This document shows, piece by piece, positions 9,001 to 17,212 of a DNA stretch of 33,933 bases. The stretch comes from Williamwhitmania sp. (lineage in GTDB: Bacteria; Bacteroidota; Bacteroidia; Bacteroidales; Williamwhitmaniaceae). Numbering within the stretch: position 1 is the first letter of the stretch; every line of letters begins with the position of its first letter. The notes under the pieces are model-generated. The model ran no database searches, was not told the DNA's origin, and saw nothing but the letters and a program-made list of their open reading frames with translations. The stretch spans positions 1 through 33,933 of the forward strand of contig DATKVT010000031.1 in NCBI GenBank assembly GCA_035529935.1, read 5' to 3'. The position numbers were made by a program, and so were the translations under genes.

Positions 9001-9265
9001 ACATGAAATTGCGCTTCAGGAAGGCGATCAAATGTATCTCTTTTCCGATGGTTTTTCTGATCAGTTTGGAGGACCAGATATACGCAAGTATATGAAGCGG
9101 CAGCTGAAGGAATACTTGCTAAAAATATGTAATCTGCCCATGGATCAGCAGCAACGAATGATTGAAGAAGAATCTATTCGTTGGATGGGCGATTTGGAGC
9201 AAATTGACGATCAGCTCATCATTGGGCTACGATATACAAATACTAAAGAGAAAAGGAAGCTGTAG
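6014..9265 (+). CDS. Transmembrane sensor with periplasmic propeller, Y_Y_Y domain and SpoIIE-type PP2C phosphatase
   Basis: A 1083-residue protein built like a Bacteroidota hybrid sensor, but with a phosphatase as output. A signal peptide (MNKKISITVLLLLASLVSWG, then Q) leads into a long region of propeller-like sensor repeats (about 40-690, e.g. YFGNEGMILEYDGHEW and LIATNLDGLYLYYPNG). A Y_Y_Y domain follows (about 695-757, YSYKLDGFDRGWSRW), then one membrane helix (about 761-783) and a coiled coil (785-835). The C-terminal PPM/SpoIIE domain (about 850-1080) has the expected metal-binding acidic motifs: GDFYW (D865), DCTGHGVPGAFMSM (D884), SDGFSDQFGG (D1012) and IDDQLIIG (D1065, D1066). It would dephosphorylate a serine or threonine on a partner, typically an anti-anti-sigma-like protein, in response to a periplasmic signal. 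No partner gene is adjacent. It is flanked by terminators, so it is probably monocistronic. Confidence 0.9.
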   Translation: MNKKISITVLLLLASLVSWGQISPLGIPFHRQYTPEEYKGSETNWSVASDDLGMMYFGNEGMILEYDGHEWRDIPVKDDNIQSLCNGSGNIYFGGSRSFGVIKTDALGNHYAFYLSERLGSNVEVNNIWKTYCIDKKIFFCSLKRIFIYDPKEDVIQMVELPKNSFLAFVVNNQLVIGNWEQGLLKLTGNKVELAEGGGYFKKKDIFSVLPYDANRWLIATNLDGLYLYYPNGGKAEVFEPTQEAKQTNKFLKDNNFYTGAIVNDSTYALGTFGGTVIMNKQGRIVALINKKYGLSSEETTGLMVRPSSPQSMQLWLTLVLGIANVDYPSVTAHFADESGLFGNVQTLKRYNGILYVGTIRGLYTLRFNAFGLPEFVQIKEVEGQVNNLLVVKEKNKDVLLVGSNLYLYKIANGKIDRFNSVDALTYKFVKPKFSNKVVYVVSERSLKRLVLVNGEWHLDNNWHSINEYCEDIQDLPNGKLLCKTKHGLFIVDSSGVYSPIIDREGLKARIVELSNQVYVINDTSAQILTKDKLLPTRSLDSAFQMPSQKIQEVFQLKKDLLLLVLKEQYDVSYALARRTSTGWGLDMHVTGRVPSMSNPEVILDNDSTTIWIGGSKGLFSIDLRSVGNMPKSKMSTLIRSISLNEDSLLFNGSYAPAINTVLDINTNGHFVINKSISFKYNYLSFVVALPFYEDQQKTQYSYKLDGFDRGWSRWTNDNKKSYPNLSEGTYKFWVKARNVYGEESIPACVEFEILPPWYRTIIAFVLYFIFAILFVYAVVRFYTRKLEEDKKRLEQTVKERTAEVVRQKDEILDKNLEIEKKNKDITDSIRYAKRIQTAVLPNKQSSSNLEYFIYFKPRDIVSGDFYWVYHFDAQNVVIAAAVDCTGHGVPGAFMSMLGVAFLNEIASDPSIKHTDEILNVLRDFVIRSLNQTGKEGESKDGMDIAIARIDLKTGMLEFSGANNPLFLIRSGELIEYPPDKMPIGIHIKDEEPFTRHEIALQEGDQMYLFSDGFSDQFGGPDIRKYMKRQLKEYLLKICNLPMDQQQRMIEEESIRWMGDLEQIDDQLIIGLRYTNTKEKRKL

Positions 9266-9297
9266 ATACTCTTTACCTGCTGGTCTAATTCTCACAG

Positions 9298-9336
9298 ACT
9301 CCCACCGTATTCCAATTGGTGGGAGTTTTTGTTTAT
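9298..9336 (+). terminator. Rho-independent terminator after the SpoIIE sensor
   Basis: ACTCCCACC at 9298-9306 pairs perfectly with GGTGGGAGT at 9318-9326. A T-rich run (TTTTTGTTTATTTT) follows. Confidence 0.9.
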
Positions 9337-9457
9337 TTTCAGGTTGTTATGCCGTAAATTTCACAAAATGGTTTTGCACCAATGTGGAAGTAAACCTATG
9401 GGCGATAGAGTATAGCCTGCCTATTGGTTCCTTAAATGAAACCTAACAACTGAAAAT

Positions 9458-9946
9458 ATGAATCGATTTATTGTTACTGCAGTATTGGTTGTTTCCCTGT
9501 TCTCGATAAATAGGGCAAACGCGCAGCAAGTCATCGCTGCAAGTGGTGGTGAGGCGAAAAGTTCGAACTTCAGCGTCACCTATACGGTTGGTGAGGTAGC
9601 TACCCAAACCTTATCGGGGGGTACCTTTATTGTTAATCAAGGCTTTCAGCAGCCGTCCTATGTTGTCACCTCCATTGAGGATAACTTCCTCCTGATGGAT
9701 CTAAAAATTTTCCCAAATCCAACTACGGGTATTCTCCATGCTGAGATTTCACAATCGCCTGAAGCTAGGCTGTTAGTTCGACTGTATGATATTAAAGGGC
9801 TGCTAATTTTGGAAAAGGAGGAGTCACTCTTTGATGGACAAGGAAGATTTGAGCTTAACCTATCGAACCTTTCCCCGGGAATCTTTATCCTAAAGATTTT
9901 CTCGAAAGACAAACCGTTGAAGGTTATGCAAATATTGAAGAATTAG
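9458..9946 (+). CDS. Small secreted protein with type IX secretion (type A) sorting domain
   Basis: A 162-residue protein. A signal peptide (about 1-22, ending RANAQ) sends it through Sec. A short N-terminal module follows (IAASGGEAKSSNFSVTYTVG, then TLSGGTFIVNQGFQQP), a form often found just before sorting domains in Bacteroidota. Residues about 80-162 are a T9SS type A C-terminal sorting domain: LKIFPNPTTGIL, VRLYDIKGLL, LNLSNLSPGIFILKI and a final KVMQILKN. Such proteins cross the outer membrane by T9SS, usually with loss of the sorting domain and attachment to the surface. The gene is 81 bases upstream of the four S74 paralogues with no terminator between, so it may lead that operon. Its mature part is very short, so it may be a small surface factor rather than an enzyme. 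Confidence 0.88.
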   Translation: MNRFIVTAVLVVSLFSINRANAQQVIAASGGEAKSSNFSVTYTVGEVATQTLSGGTFIVNQGFQQPSYVVTSIEDNFLLMDLKIFPNPTTGILHAEISQSPEARLLVRLYDIKGLLILEKEESLFDGQGRFELNLSNLSPGIFILKIFSKDKPLKVMQILKN

Positions 9947-10027
9947 TGCACTACTTCCTTTGTTTACACTGAAAAATCCACCTGGACATTTGTCACCGTC
10001 TCAGTTTGTAACCTAAGACTTAAACCT

Positions 10028-12568
10028 ATGAAATCAATATTTACCCAAGGCAGAGCGCTGTTAGTGTTTCTTTTACTATTTGTTGAGATTGCCCAAGCCC
10101 AATCGCCCCAAGGCATGGCCTACCAAGCCGTGGTTAGGAATGCTTCTGGTGCCCCAGTCACCAGCACACCGGTAGGTATGCGGTTCAGCATTCTGCTGGG
10201 AAGTTCTACTGGAAATGCTCTTTATGTTGAAACCCAAAGTGCCACCACCAACGGGCAAGGTGTGGTAGCTCTCACCATTGGAGAGGGTAGCCCGGTAACG
10301 GGAACTTTTGCAGCTATCGACTGGGCTAACGGACCCTACTTTCTCAAGGTGGAGGTTGACCCCAATAATCAGGGGACTTATCCATTAAGCAACGTTAGCC
10401 AGCTGCAGTCGGTTCCCTATGCGCTTCATGCGGTGCAATCGGAGAACCTGCTACCCATGGGGGCATTAACCGGCCAGGTACTCAAGTGGAATGGTGCCCA
10501 GTGGAGCCCCGCTGCCGATAGCGTGAATAGCAGCTGGAACTTGTTGAATGGAAATATTTATGCCAATACCGCCGGAAATATAGGAGTTGGTGTAACCACA
10601 CCTTCCGGTAAGCTGGAGGTGATGGGTACCAACAGCGATCCCAACATCCCGCTCTTTGAGGTCAAAGACTTAAACGGCAATCCGGTTTTTTCTGTTTATC
10701 CCGATGGGGTTGAGGTTACGGTAGATATGACTACTGCTGTTCGTCCGGCTAAAGGTGGTTTTGCCGTGAGCGGACGAAACTCAACCCGAGGGACCACCAC
10801 CGACATTATGCGCGTTACTCCCGATTCTACGACCGTATATATTAATAATTCAGTTGGGCGACCAGCCAAAGGCGGTTTTGCAGTAAGCGGCCGCAACTCA
10901 ACCCGGGCTGGAGTTACGAGTAACATTTTAACCATTAATGCTGATAGCACAAGAATCTATACGGCAGACCCGGTTGCAGGCTTTGGTGTTGGACAGGCTA
11001 GTGGATCAATATCAGATAATTATCTGCGTTTGTTACCGTCAAATTATTTTATTGGACATCAAAGTGGTTTGAATACAACGGGTTTGTACAATACCTTTTT
11101 CGGATATACCACTGGCTTTGCCAATACTACAGGAGAGAGTAATATTTTTATTGGGAATGCCTCCGGGTATAGTAATGTAAGCGGAAGTAACAATGTGTTT
11201 TTAGGCAACCAAAGCGGTTACTCCAACATTGCTGGAAACTTCAATACATTTCTTGGTTTTCAGTCGGGGTATAGTAACAATGGCTCATTTAACTCCTTTG
11301 TAGGTTATCAAGCAGGACAAGCTAATACCACTGGAACCAACAACACCTTCCTTGGCTACTTTGCGGGTAAGGCAAATACAACCGGAAGTAGCAACGTTTT
11401 TTTTGGAAATCAAAGTGGGGTAAGTAACACCACCGGAGCATCTAATATTTTTATTGGTGAAAGTTCTGGCTTCTCAAATATTTCTGGATTCAGCAATATC
11501 TTCATTGGTAGAACTGCTGGGTATTCGGGCGTTGCATTGAAAAGCAACATTTTTATTGGTGACAGTTCAGGATATTTTTCCAACAATCAGTTTGCCACGA
11601 ACAACGTGTTTATTGGTTATGCAGCAGGAAAGAATACTCAAAGCTACAACAATATCTTCTTGGGTAACCTTGCCGGATATTCTAACTCTGGTGGGCAAAA
11701 TAATATTGCCATTGGGGATAAGGCCGGGTACAGCAATACAACCAGCCAGAATATATTCATAGGAACTGAGGCGGGGACTGACAATACCTCCGGCTATTTC
11801 AATATTATGCTGGGACGATATGCTGGACATGTTAATACCACTGGTTATCAGCAAATATTAATAGGAGGTAGCGCTGGAGGTTCATTAACCACGGGGCATG
11901 AGAATGTAATGGTTGGTAATAACGCTGGAACAATTAATTCCACTGGTGTTGGTAATGTCTTTGTTGGAACATCGGCAGGCTGGAGTAATACCGGTTCCTA
12001 CAATGTAATACTAGGTTACAAGGTTGGCTATGGGGCATTTAGTACCGTTTCAAACAGGCTGATTATTGATGGAGGTGCGGTAACAACTCCATTAATATGG
12101 GGAGAGTTTGATAATAGAAAAGTGGCAATTAATTCTACTAGTCCTGGTTCTTATACTTTATATGTAAACGGCACAGCATATGCAACCTCGTGGAGTACAC
12201 CAAGCGATAGAAGGCTTAAGAAAGACATTGTTCCAATTCCAGATGCGTTAAACAGAGTAATGCAACTTCAGGGGGTTAATTTTCATTGGAAAGACAAGGC
12301 GCAAGGTGATGCATTACAGATGGGATTTATAGCACAAGACGCAGAAAAGATTATCCCAGAAGTAGTAACCTACTCTAAAGATAATGACTCCTACTCTTTA
12401 CAGTATTCTCCAATTACTGCTTTGCTAGTGGAGGCAGTGAAGCAGCAGCAATCCATTATTGAGAAGCAGAACCAAATCCAGCAGGCGCAGCAGAGTCAAA
12501 TTGATGACCTCAAGACTCAGGTTGCAAAATTAAATGAGCTAGTAAAGCAGCTGTTAAACTCTAAATAG
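10028..12568 (+). CDS. S74 tail-fibre-type surface repeat protein, paralogue 1
   Basis: An 846-residue secreted protein. Order of parts: signal peptide (about 1-24, cut before QSPQG); conserved N-terminal domain (25-138, GMAYQAVVRN to SVPYALHA); linker module with TGQVLKWNGAQWSPAADS and KLEVMGTNSDPNIPLFEVKD; two copies of a 39-residue module starting RPAKGGFAVSGRNSTR; about 20 glycine-rich repeats of about 16 residues (core F-[IL]-G-x-x-[AS]-G-x-x-N); and a C-terminal S74 intramolecular chaperone beginning SDRRLKKDI (S726, D727) with MGFIAQDAEKIIPEVV and a coiled coil ending QLLNSK. In phage tailspikes this chaperone drives trimer folding and then cuts itself off at the Ser. The repeats probably form a trimeric beta-roll shaft; this is inferred. 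No T9SS signal or lipobox is seen. The next gene follows after 8 bases. Confidence 0.88.
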   Translation: MKSIFTQGRALLVFLLLFVEIAQAQSPQGMAYQAVVRNASGAPVTSTPVGMRFSILLGSSTGNALYVETQSATTNGQGVVALTIGEGSPVTGTFAAIDWANGPYFLKVEVDPNNQGTYPLSNVSQLQSVPYALHAVQSENLLPMGALTGQVLKWNGAQWSPAADSVNSSWNLLNGNIYANTAGNIGVGVTTPSGKLEVMGTNSDPNIPLFEVKDLNGNPVFSVYPDGVEVTVDMTTAVRPAKGGFAVSGRNSTRGTTTDIMRVTPDSTTVYINNSVGRPAKGGFAVSGRNSTRAGVTSNILTINADSTRIYTADPVAGFGVGQASGSISDNYLRLLPSNYFIGHQSGLNTTGLYNTFFGYTTGFANTTGESNIFIGNASGYSNVSGSNNVFLGNQSGYSNIAGNFNTFLGFQSGYSNNGSFNSFVGYQAGQANTTGTNNTFLGYFAGKANTTGSSNVFFGNQSGVSNTTGASNIFIGESSGFSNISGFSNIFIGRTAGYSGVALKSNIFIGDSSGYFSNNQFATNNVFIGYAAGKNTQSYNNIFLGNLAGYSNSGGQNNIAIGDKAGYSNTTSQNIFIGTEAGTDNTSGYFNIMLGRYAGHVNTTGYQQILIGGSAGGSLTTGHENVMVGNNAGTINSTGVGNVFVGTSAGWSNTGSYNVILGYKVGYGAFSTVSNRLIIDGGAVTTPLIWGEFDNRKVAINSTSPGSYTLYVNGTAYATSWSTPSDRRLKKDIVPIPDALNRVMQLQGVNFHWKDKAQGDALQMGFIAQDAEKIIPEVVTYSKDNDSYSLQYSPITALLVEAVKQQQSIIEKQNQIQQAQQSQIDDLKTQVAKLNELVKQLLNSK
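10742..10975 (+). repeat. Tandem 117-bp (39-residue) module duplication in paralogue 1
   Basis: Two adjacent 117-base units start at 10742 and 10859. Both begin RPAKGGFAVSGRNSTR; the first continues GTTTDIMRVTPDSTTVYI and the second AGVTSNILTINADSTRIYT. The same pair occurs in all three downstream paralogues at 13207-13440, 15567-15800 and 17846-18079, so the duplication predates the expansion of the gene family. Confidence 0.85.
11041..12031 (+). repeat. Coding repeat array, about 20 units of about 48 bp
   Basis: Tandem in-frame units encode a core such as NTFLGYFAGKANTTGSSN. I count 20 F/I/L-G-x-x-x-G cores, from FIGHQSG to ILGYKVG. Units are usually 16 residues with a few insertions (e.g. 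at the 11530-11600 units). Positions facing the core (F, G, G, N) are conserved while the others vary. Confidence 0.85.
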
Positions 12569-12576
12569 ACATTCTA

Positions 12577-14850
12577 ATGAGACATTTATCTATAGGTATT
12601 GCCTTGGTTTTAAGTGCGCTTATTTATACTAGCATTTTTGGTCAATCGCCTGAGGGCATGGCCTACCAAGCAGTGGTTAGAAATGGCACTGGAACTCCAG
12701 TTACTAGCACTCCGGTAGGTTTGCGATTCAGCATCCTTCAGGGAGGTGCCACTGGAACGGCTGTATATGTTGAAACCCAAGGTGCTACCACCAACGAGCA
12801 AGGTGTGGTAGCCCTCACCATTGGAGACGGGAGCCCCGTATTGGGAACTTTTACAGCCATCGACTGGGCTAACGGGCCTTACTTTCTCAAGGTGGAGGTT
12901 GACCCCAATAGTCAAGGTACCTATCCCCTAAGCAACGTTAGCCAGCTGCAGTCGGTTCCCTATGCACTTTATGCAAAATCTTCATCCTCTTCCTACTGGT
13001 CCATCAATCAAAGTGGAGGCATCTATCCAAGTAATGGTGGCAATGTGGGTATTGGAACAGCAACGCCCAATGGCATGCTGGAGGTAAAGGGAACCGATAG
13101 CGATCCCACCGTTCCGCTCTTTGAGGTGAAGGATATCAACGGAAATCCGGTTTTTGTTGTATATCCCGATGGAGTAGAGGTAACAGTGGATATGGCAGCT
13201 ACAGGCCGTCCGGCCAAAGGTGGTTTTGCCGTGAGCGGACGAAACTCAACCCGAGGGACCACCACCGATATTATGCGCGTTACTCCCGATTCTACGACCG
13301 TATATATTAATAATTCAGTTGGGCGACCAGCCAAAGGCGGTTTTGCCGTAAGCGGCAGAAACTCAACCCGGGCTGGAGTTACGAGTAACATTTTAACCAT
13401 TAATGCTGATAGCACAAGAATATATACTGGCGATCCCAATAAGGGGTTTGGAGTTGGAGAGATCGGAACCGGATTATCAAATAGTTACCTCAAGCTGCTG
13501 CCCGAAAATTACTTTATTGGTCATCAGAGTGGGCAATATACAACTGGATTGTTCAATACTTTTTTTGGCTATAATGCAGGATTGTCGAATACCACCGGTT
13601 CTAGCAATATTTTCATCGGCTATGAGGTGGGAAGAACTAATACGTCGGGTTCTTATAACACATTTTTGGGTTACCAAGCTGGATATACAAATAATGCAAG
13701 CTATAACTCATTTATCGGCTATCAAGCGGGACGATCTAATACCTCTGGTCAGTATAACTCTTTTATGGGATACAAAACTGGTTTGGCAAATACGACAGGT
13801 TCAAGCAATGTGTATATTGGTGATAGCGTTGGCGTATCAAGTACTTCGGGCAATAAGAATGTGTTTCTGGGGAACCTCGCAGGAAGAAATAATGTTTCAG
13901 GATACAATAATGTGTACATTGGTTATCAAGCCGGATTTTTGGGCAACTATGGAAGCCAGAATATTTGCATAGGAAATTACTCTGGGTACTCAAATACTAC
14001 TGGGCAGAATCTTTTTATTGGAGAGTATGCCGGACAACAAAATACTTCTGGATCTCGAAATTCGTGTGTGGGATTCTTTTCAGGGCAAAATAATGTCACT
14101 GGTGGCCAAAATTCCTATTTTGGTCAGTTTGCAGGTATGGATAATCTAAATAGTTACAATACTTTCATTGGATACTGGGCTGGAGGCAATAATGTAAATG
14201 GAACAATGAATGCCTATCTTGGCTATAGGAGTGGGCAGGGCAGTACCGGTTCTAATAATGTTTTCTTGGGCTATATGGCTGGCGAGAATTGCTCCGGAAC
14301 AGGTAATGTTCTCGTTGGCTACATGGCAGGATATGGCAGTAGTAAGTCCGATGCACTCTATATTGCTAATTCCAACACTACTACCCCTCTAATTGGTGGT
14401 GATTTTTCTAATAAGCGTGTTGGAATAAATAGAATGCCAACTACCTATACCCTTGAGGTTGGTGGGACGATTTGGGCCAATGGATCAGCCATTACTGCCG
14501 GGTTAACAACCTGGTCCGACCGTCGCTTTAAAACCAATATTGTTCCCATTCCAGATGCACTCAATATTGTTATGAAGCTTAATGGTGTTCGCTTCGATTG
14601 GAATAGAGGTGCATTCCCTAATCGTAATTTTACCGAAGGGAAGCAGGTTGGTCTTATTGCTCAAGATGTTGAAACGGTATTGCCAGAGGTTGTTTCAACC
14701 GATGGAGAGGGATACAAGTCTGTTGCCTACGACAAGGTTTCGGCTGTATTAGTTGAGGCGATTAAGCAACAGCAAAATCAAATTGAAGAACTTAAGGCTC
14801 AGGTTGCAAAATTAAACGAGCAGGTAAAGCAGCTATTAAACTCTAAATAG
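12577..14850 (+). CDS. S74 tail-fibre-type surface repeat protein, paralogue 2
   Basis: A 757-residue paralogue with the same plan as its upstream neighbour: signal peptide (to about residue 23, then QSPEG), the GMAYQAVVRN N-terminal domain, the doubled RPAKGGFAVSGRNSTR module, about 17 repeats (13507-14340) and an S74 chaperone starting SDRRFKTNI (S647) with VGLIAQDVETVLPEVV, then a coiled coil ending KQLLNSK. Its linker differs from paralogues 1 and 3: it reads SYWSINQSGGIYPSNG then VGIGTATPNGMLEVKG, as in paralogue 4. The doubled module is almost identical at DNA level to that of paralogue 1. Eight bases separate it from both neighbours, and both junctions read TAGACATTCT then A/C and ATG, so the genes are co-transcribed and arose by tandem duplication. 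Confidence 0.88.
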   Translation: MRHLSIGIALVLSALIYTSIFGQSPEGMAYQAVVRNGTGTPVTSTPVGLRFSILQGGATGTAVYVETQGATTNEQGVVALTIGDGSPVLGTFTAIDWANGPYFLKVEVDPNSQGTYPLSNVSQLQSVPYALYAKSSSSSYWSINQSGGIYPSNGGNVGIGTATPNGMLEVKGTDSDPTVPLFEVKDINGNPVFVVYPDGVEVTVDMAATGRPAKGGFAVSGRNSTRGTTTDIMRVTPDSTTVYINNSVGRPAKGGFAVSGRNSTRAGVTSNILTINADSTRIYTGDPNKGFGVGEIGTGLSNSYLKLLPENYFIGHQSGQYTTGLFNTFFGYNAGLSNTTGSSNIFIGYEVGRTNTSGSYNTFLGYQAGYTNNASYNSFIGYQAGRSNTSGQYNSFMGYKTGLANTTGSSNVYIGDSVGVSSTSGNKNVFLGNLAGRNNVSGYNNVYIGYQAGFLGNYGSQNICIGNYSGYSNTTGQNLFIGEYAGQQNTSGSRNSCVGFFSGQNNVTGGQNSYFGQFAGMDNLNSYNTFIGYWAGGNNVNGTMNAYLGYRSGQGSTGSNNVFLGYMAGENCSGTGNVLVGYMAGYGSSKSDALYIANSNTTTPLIGGDFSNKRVGINRMPTTYTLEVGGTIWANGSAITAGLTTWSDRRFKTNIVPIPDALNIVMKLNGVRFDWNRGAFPNRNFTEGKQVGLIAQDVETVLPEVVSTDGEGYKSVAYDKVSAVLVEAIKQQQNQIEELKAQVAKLNEQVKQLLNSK
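13207..13440 (+). repeat. Tandem 117-bp module duplication in paralogue 2
   Basis: Two 117-base units start at 13207 and 13324 and encode the RPAKGGFAVSGRNSTR module twice. The first roughly 215 bases differ from the same region of paralogue 1 (from 10742) at only about five sites, far fewer than elsewhere in the two genes. Confidence 0.85.
13507..14340 (+). repeat. Coding repeat array, about 17 units of about 48 bp
   Basis: In-frame glycine-rich units with cores from FIGHQSG to LVGYMAG; I count 17. Several consecutive units share FIGYQAG or FLGYQAG cores, consistent with local duplication. Confidence 0.8.
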
Positions 14851-14858
14851 ACATTCTC

Positions 14859-17207
14859 ATGAAACGTTTTTCAATAGGCTTAACGTTGGTTTTAAGTGTG
14901 CTTATTTTTAAGTGTGCTTTTGGCCAATCGCCACAGGGCATGGCATACCAAGCAGTGGTAAGGAATGCTTCTGGTGCCCCAGTCACCAGCACTCCGGTAG
15001 GTATGCGATTCAGCATCCTTCAGGGAGGTGCCACTGGAACTGCTCTATATGTTGAAACCCAAAGTGCAACCACCAACGAGCAAGGTGTGGTAACTCTCAC
15101 CATTGGAGAGGGTATCCCGGTATCGGGAACTTTTGCCGCCATTGACTGGGCAAACGGACCTTACTTTCTCAAGGTGGAGGTTGACCCCAATAATCAGGGA
15201 ACTTATCCCCTAAGCAACGTTGGCCAGCTGCAGTCGGTTCCCTTTGCGCTTCATGCAGCGCAGTCGGAAAACCTGCCACCCATGGGTGCCATAACTGGCC
15301 AGGTGCTCAAGTGGAATGGCGCACAGTGGAGCCCGGCTGCCGATAGCATAAATACAAGTTGGAGCGTGCTAAATGGTAGCATATATGCCAATACTACTGG
15401 GAATGTAGGAGTTGGTGTAACCACGCCTGCCAGTAAACTGGAGGTGATGGGAACCAATAGCGATCCAAACATTCCGCTCTTTGAGGTTAAAGACTTAAAC
15501 GGCAATCCGGTTTTTTCTGTATACCCCGATGGAGTTGAGGTTACGGTGGATATGACTACCACTGGCCGTCCGGCTAAAGGTGGCTTTGCCGTTAGCGGAC
15601 GAAACTCAACTCGAGGGACCACTACCGACATTATGCGTGTAACCCCCGATTCAACAACGGTTTACATTAACAATACGCTTGGCCGACCCGCAAAGGGTGG
15701 TTTTGCAGTAAGCGGCAGAAACTCAACAAGGGCGGGAGTCACGAGCAATATTTTAATGATAAATGCTGATAGCACAAGAATTTACACCGCCGACCCCAAT
15801 AAGGGATTTGGAGTTGGACTTACCAGCGGAACCACTAATAGCTACTTAAAGCTTACCAGCAATAACTATTTTATTGGACAGGAGGCTGGCCTTTATAATT
15901 CCGGTGGAACCTATAACTCATTTATGGGGTACCAAGCTGGAAAGTTTAATGGTAGTGGCTACCAGAATATCTTTATTGGTTACCAGTCGGGTATGCAAAA
16001 TACCTCCGGCTATTCCAATATTTTCATTGGAAACACAACAGGCTATAGCAATCTTGATGGGAATAGAAATCTCTTTATTGGCAACCAAGCTGGTTATAGC
16101 AACGTTTCTGGTTTTGGTAATACCTTCATTGGCCACAATGCTGGGTACACCAATACAGGCGGATACCGAAACATGTTTATGGGCTTTAATACCGGCTATT
16201 CAAATATTTCTGGTAACGACAACACTTTTTTAGGTGATGCATCTGGCTATGCAAATACTACTGGATCTTCAAACACATTTATTGGACAAGGTGCCGGTAA
16301 TCAAAATAGCACTGGTGGAGCAAACTTAATGTTAGGAATGTCGGCTGGTCAGAATAGCACTACTGGTTGGCAAAATGTTTTATTAGGAACTTATGCTGGT
16401 TTTGGGTTAGTAGATAACTGCAGCAGCAACGTAATGGTTGGTTACTATAGCGGGGCGGCATTAACTAGCGGTAGCAGTAATATTTTTGTTGGACCCTCCA
16501 GCGGTAATGGAATAACCACCGGCAACTATAATGTCTGCATTGGACAGCAAACAGGGCAAGCCGCCACAACCGCAAGTTCAAACGTGATTATTGGACATCA
16601 GGCTGGAATGAAGACAACAGGTGGCGGTAATGTTATGATTGGCTACAATGCTGGTATGAATGAGACAGGAACAAACTTGTTGTACATTGATAATTCGAAT
16701 ACAGCATCCCCTCTTATATATGGAGACTTTTCCAACAATCGCCTTGTTATAAATGGGAATAGTTCCAACAATATTAATAATAGAGCATTCTTTGTGAATG
16801 GCTCTGCTGGGGGAACCGGCGCTTGGTGGAATGACAGCGACAAGCGTAAAAAGAAGAATATCCAAACAATTCCTAACGCCTTGGAGATAATCCTTAAAAT
16901 GCGAGGCGTAAAGTTTGAGTGGATTGATACCACAAACCACGAAACGGGACCGCAGGTTGGATTTATTGCTCAAGAAGTTGAGCCTATTCTTCCAGAGGTA
17001 GTTAGTAACAAAAACGACACTTACTCAATGGAGTATGCCCCTATAACTGCTGTTCTAGTGGAGGCCGTAAAAGCCCAGCAGCAGGAGATTGATGCCTTGA
17101 AGAAGGAGAATGAACAGATGAAATCATTAACCAAAGAGAACGAAAATCTTAAGGCAAGGCTAGACAACCTTGAGAAAAAAATGGAAAAATTACTTAACTC
17201 AAAATAA
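14859..17207 (+). CDS. S74 tail-fibre-type surface repeat protein, paralogue 3
   Basis: A 782-residue paralogue. Signal peptide (to about residue 23, then QSPQG), GMAYQAVVRN domain, the TGQVLKWNGAQWSPAADS linker shared with paralogue 1, the doubled RPAKGGFAVSGRNSTR module, about 16 repeats (15861-16670) and an S74 chaperone. The cleavage-site region reads NDSDKRKKKNI (S660), a Lys-rich variant of the usual SDxRLKxNI, with VGFIAQEVEPILPEVV after it. The C-terminal coiled coil is longer than in its neighbours (ALKKENEQMKSLTKENENL) and ends KLLNSK. A Cys sits in the signal peptide (FKCAFG) but the context is not a lipobox. The stop overlaps the first possible ATG of the next gene. Confidence 0.87.
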   Translation: MKRFSIGLTLVLSVLIFKCAFGQSPQGMAYQAVVRNASGAPVTSTPVGMRFSILQGGATGTALYVETQSATTNEQGVVTLTIGEGIPVSGTFAAIDWANGPYFLKVEVDPNNQGTYPLSNVGQLQSVPFALHAAQSENLPPMGAITGQVLKWNGAQWSPAADSINTSWSVLNGSIYANTTGNVGVGVTTPASKLEVMGTNSDPNIPLFEVKDLNGNPVFSVYPDGVEVTVDMTTTGRPAKGGFAVSGRNSTRGTTTDIMRVTPDSTTVYINNTLGRPAKGGFAVSGRNSTRAGVTSNILMINADSTRIYTADPNKGFGVGLTSGTTNSYLKLTSNNYFIGQEAGLYNSGGTYNSFMGYQAGKFNGSGYQNIFIGYQSGMQNTSGYSNIFIGNTTGYSNLDGNRNLFIGNQAGYSNVSGFGNTFIGHNAGYTNTGGYRNMFMGFNTGYSNISGNDNTFLGDASGYANTTGSSNTFIGQGAGNQNSTGGANLMLGMSAGQNSTTGWQNVLLGTYAGFGLVDNCSSNVMVGYYSGAALTSGSSNIFVGPSSGNGITTGNYNVCIGQQTGQAATTASSNVIIGHQAGMKTTGGGNVMIGYNAGMNETGTNLLYIDNSNTASPLIYGDFSNNRLVINGNSSNNINNRAFFVNGSAGGTGAWWNDSDKRKKKNIQTIPNALEIILKMRGVKFEWIDTTNHETGPQVGFIAQEVEPILPEVVSNKNDTYSMEYAPITAVLVEAVKAQQQEIDALKKENEQMKSLTKENENLKARLDNLEKKMEKLLNSK
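15567..15800 (+). repeat. Tandem 117-bp module duplication in paralogue 3
   Basis: Units start at 15567 and 15684 and encode the same 39-residue module pair. Protein sequence is nearly identical to the other copies, but third-position differences are many compared with paralogues 1 and 2, so this copy has not been homogenised recently. Confidence 0.8.
15861..16670 (+). repeat. Coding repeat array, about 16 units of about 48 bp
   Basis: In-frame glycine-rich units from FIGQEAG to MIGYNAG; I count 16. Later units use M, L or I at the first core position more often than F. Confidence 0.8.
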
Positions 17208-17212
17208 TGCTT

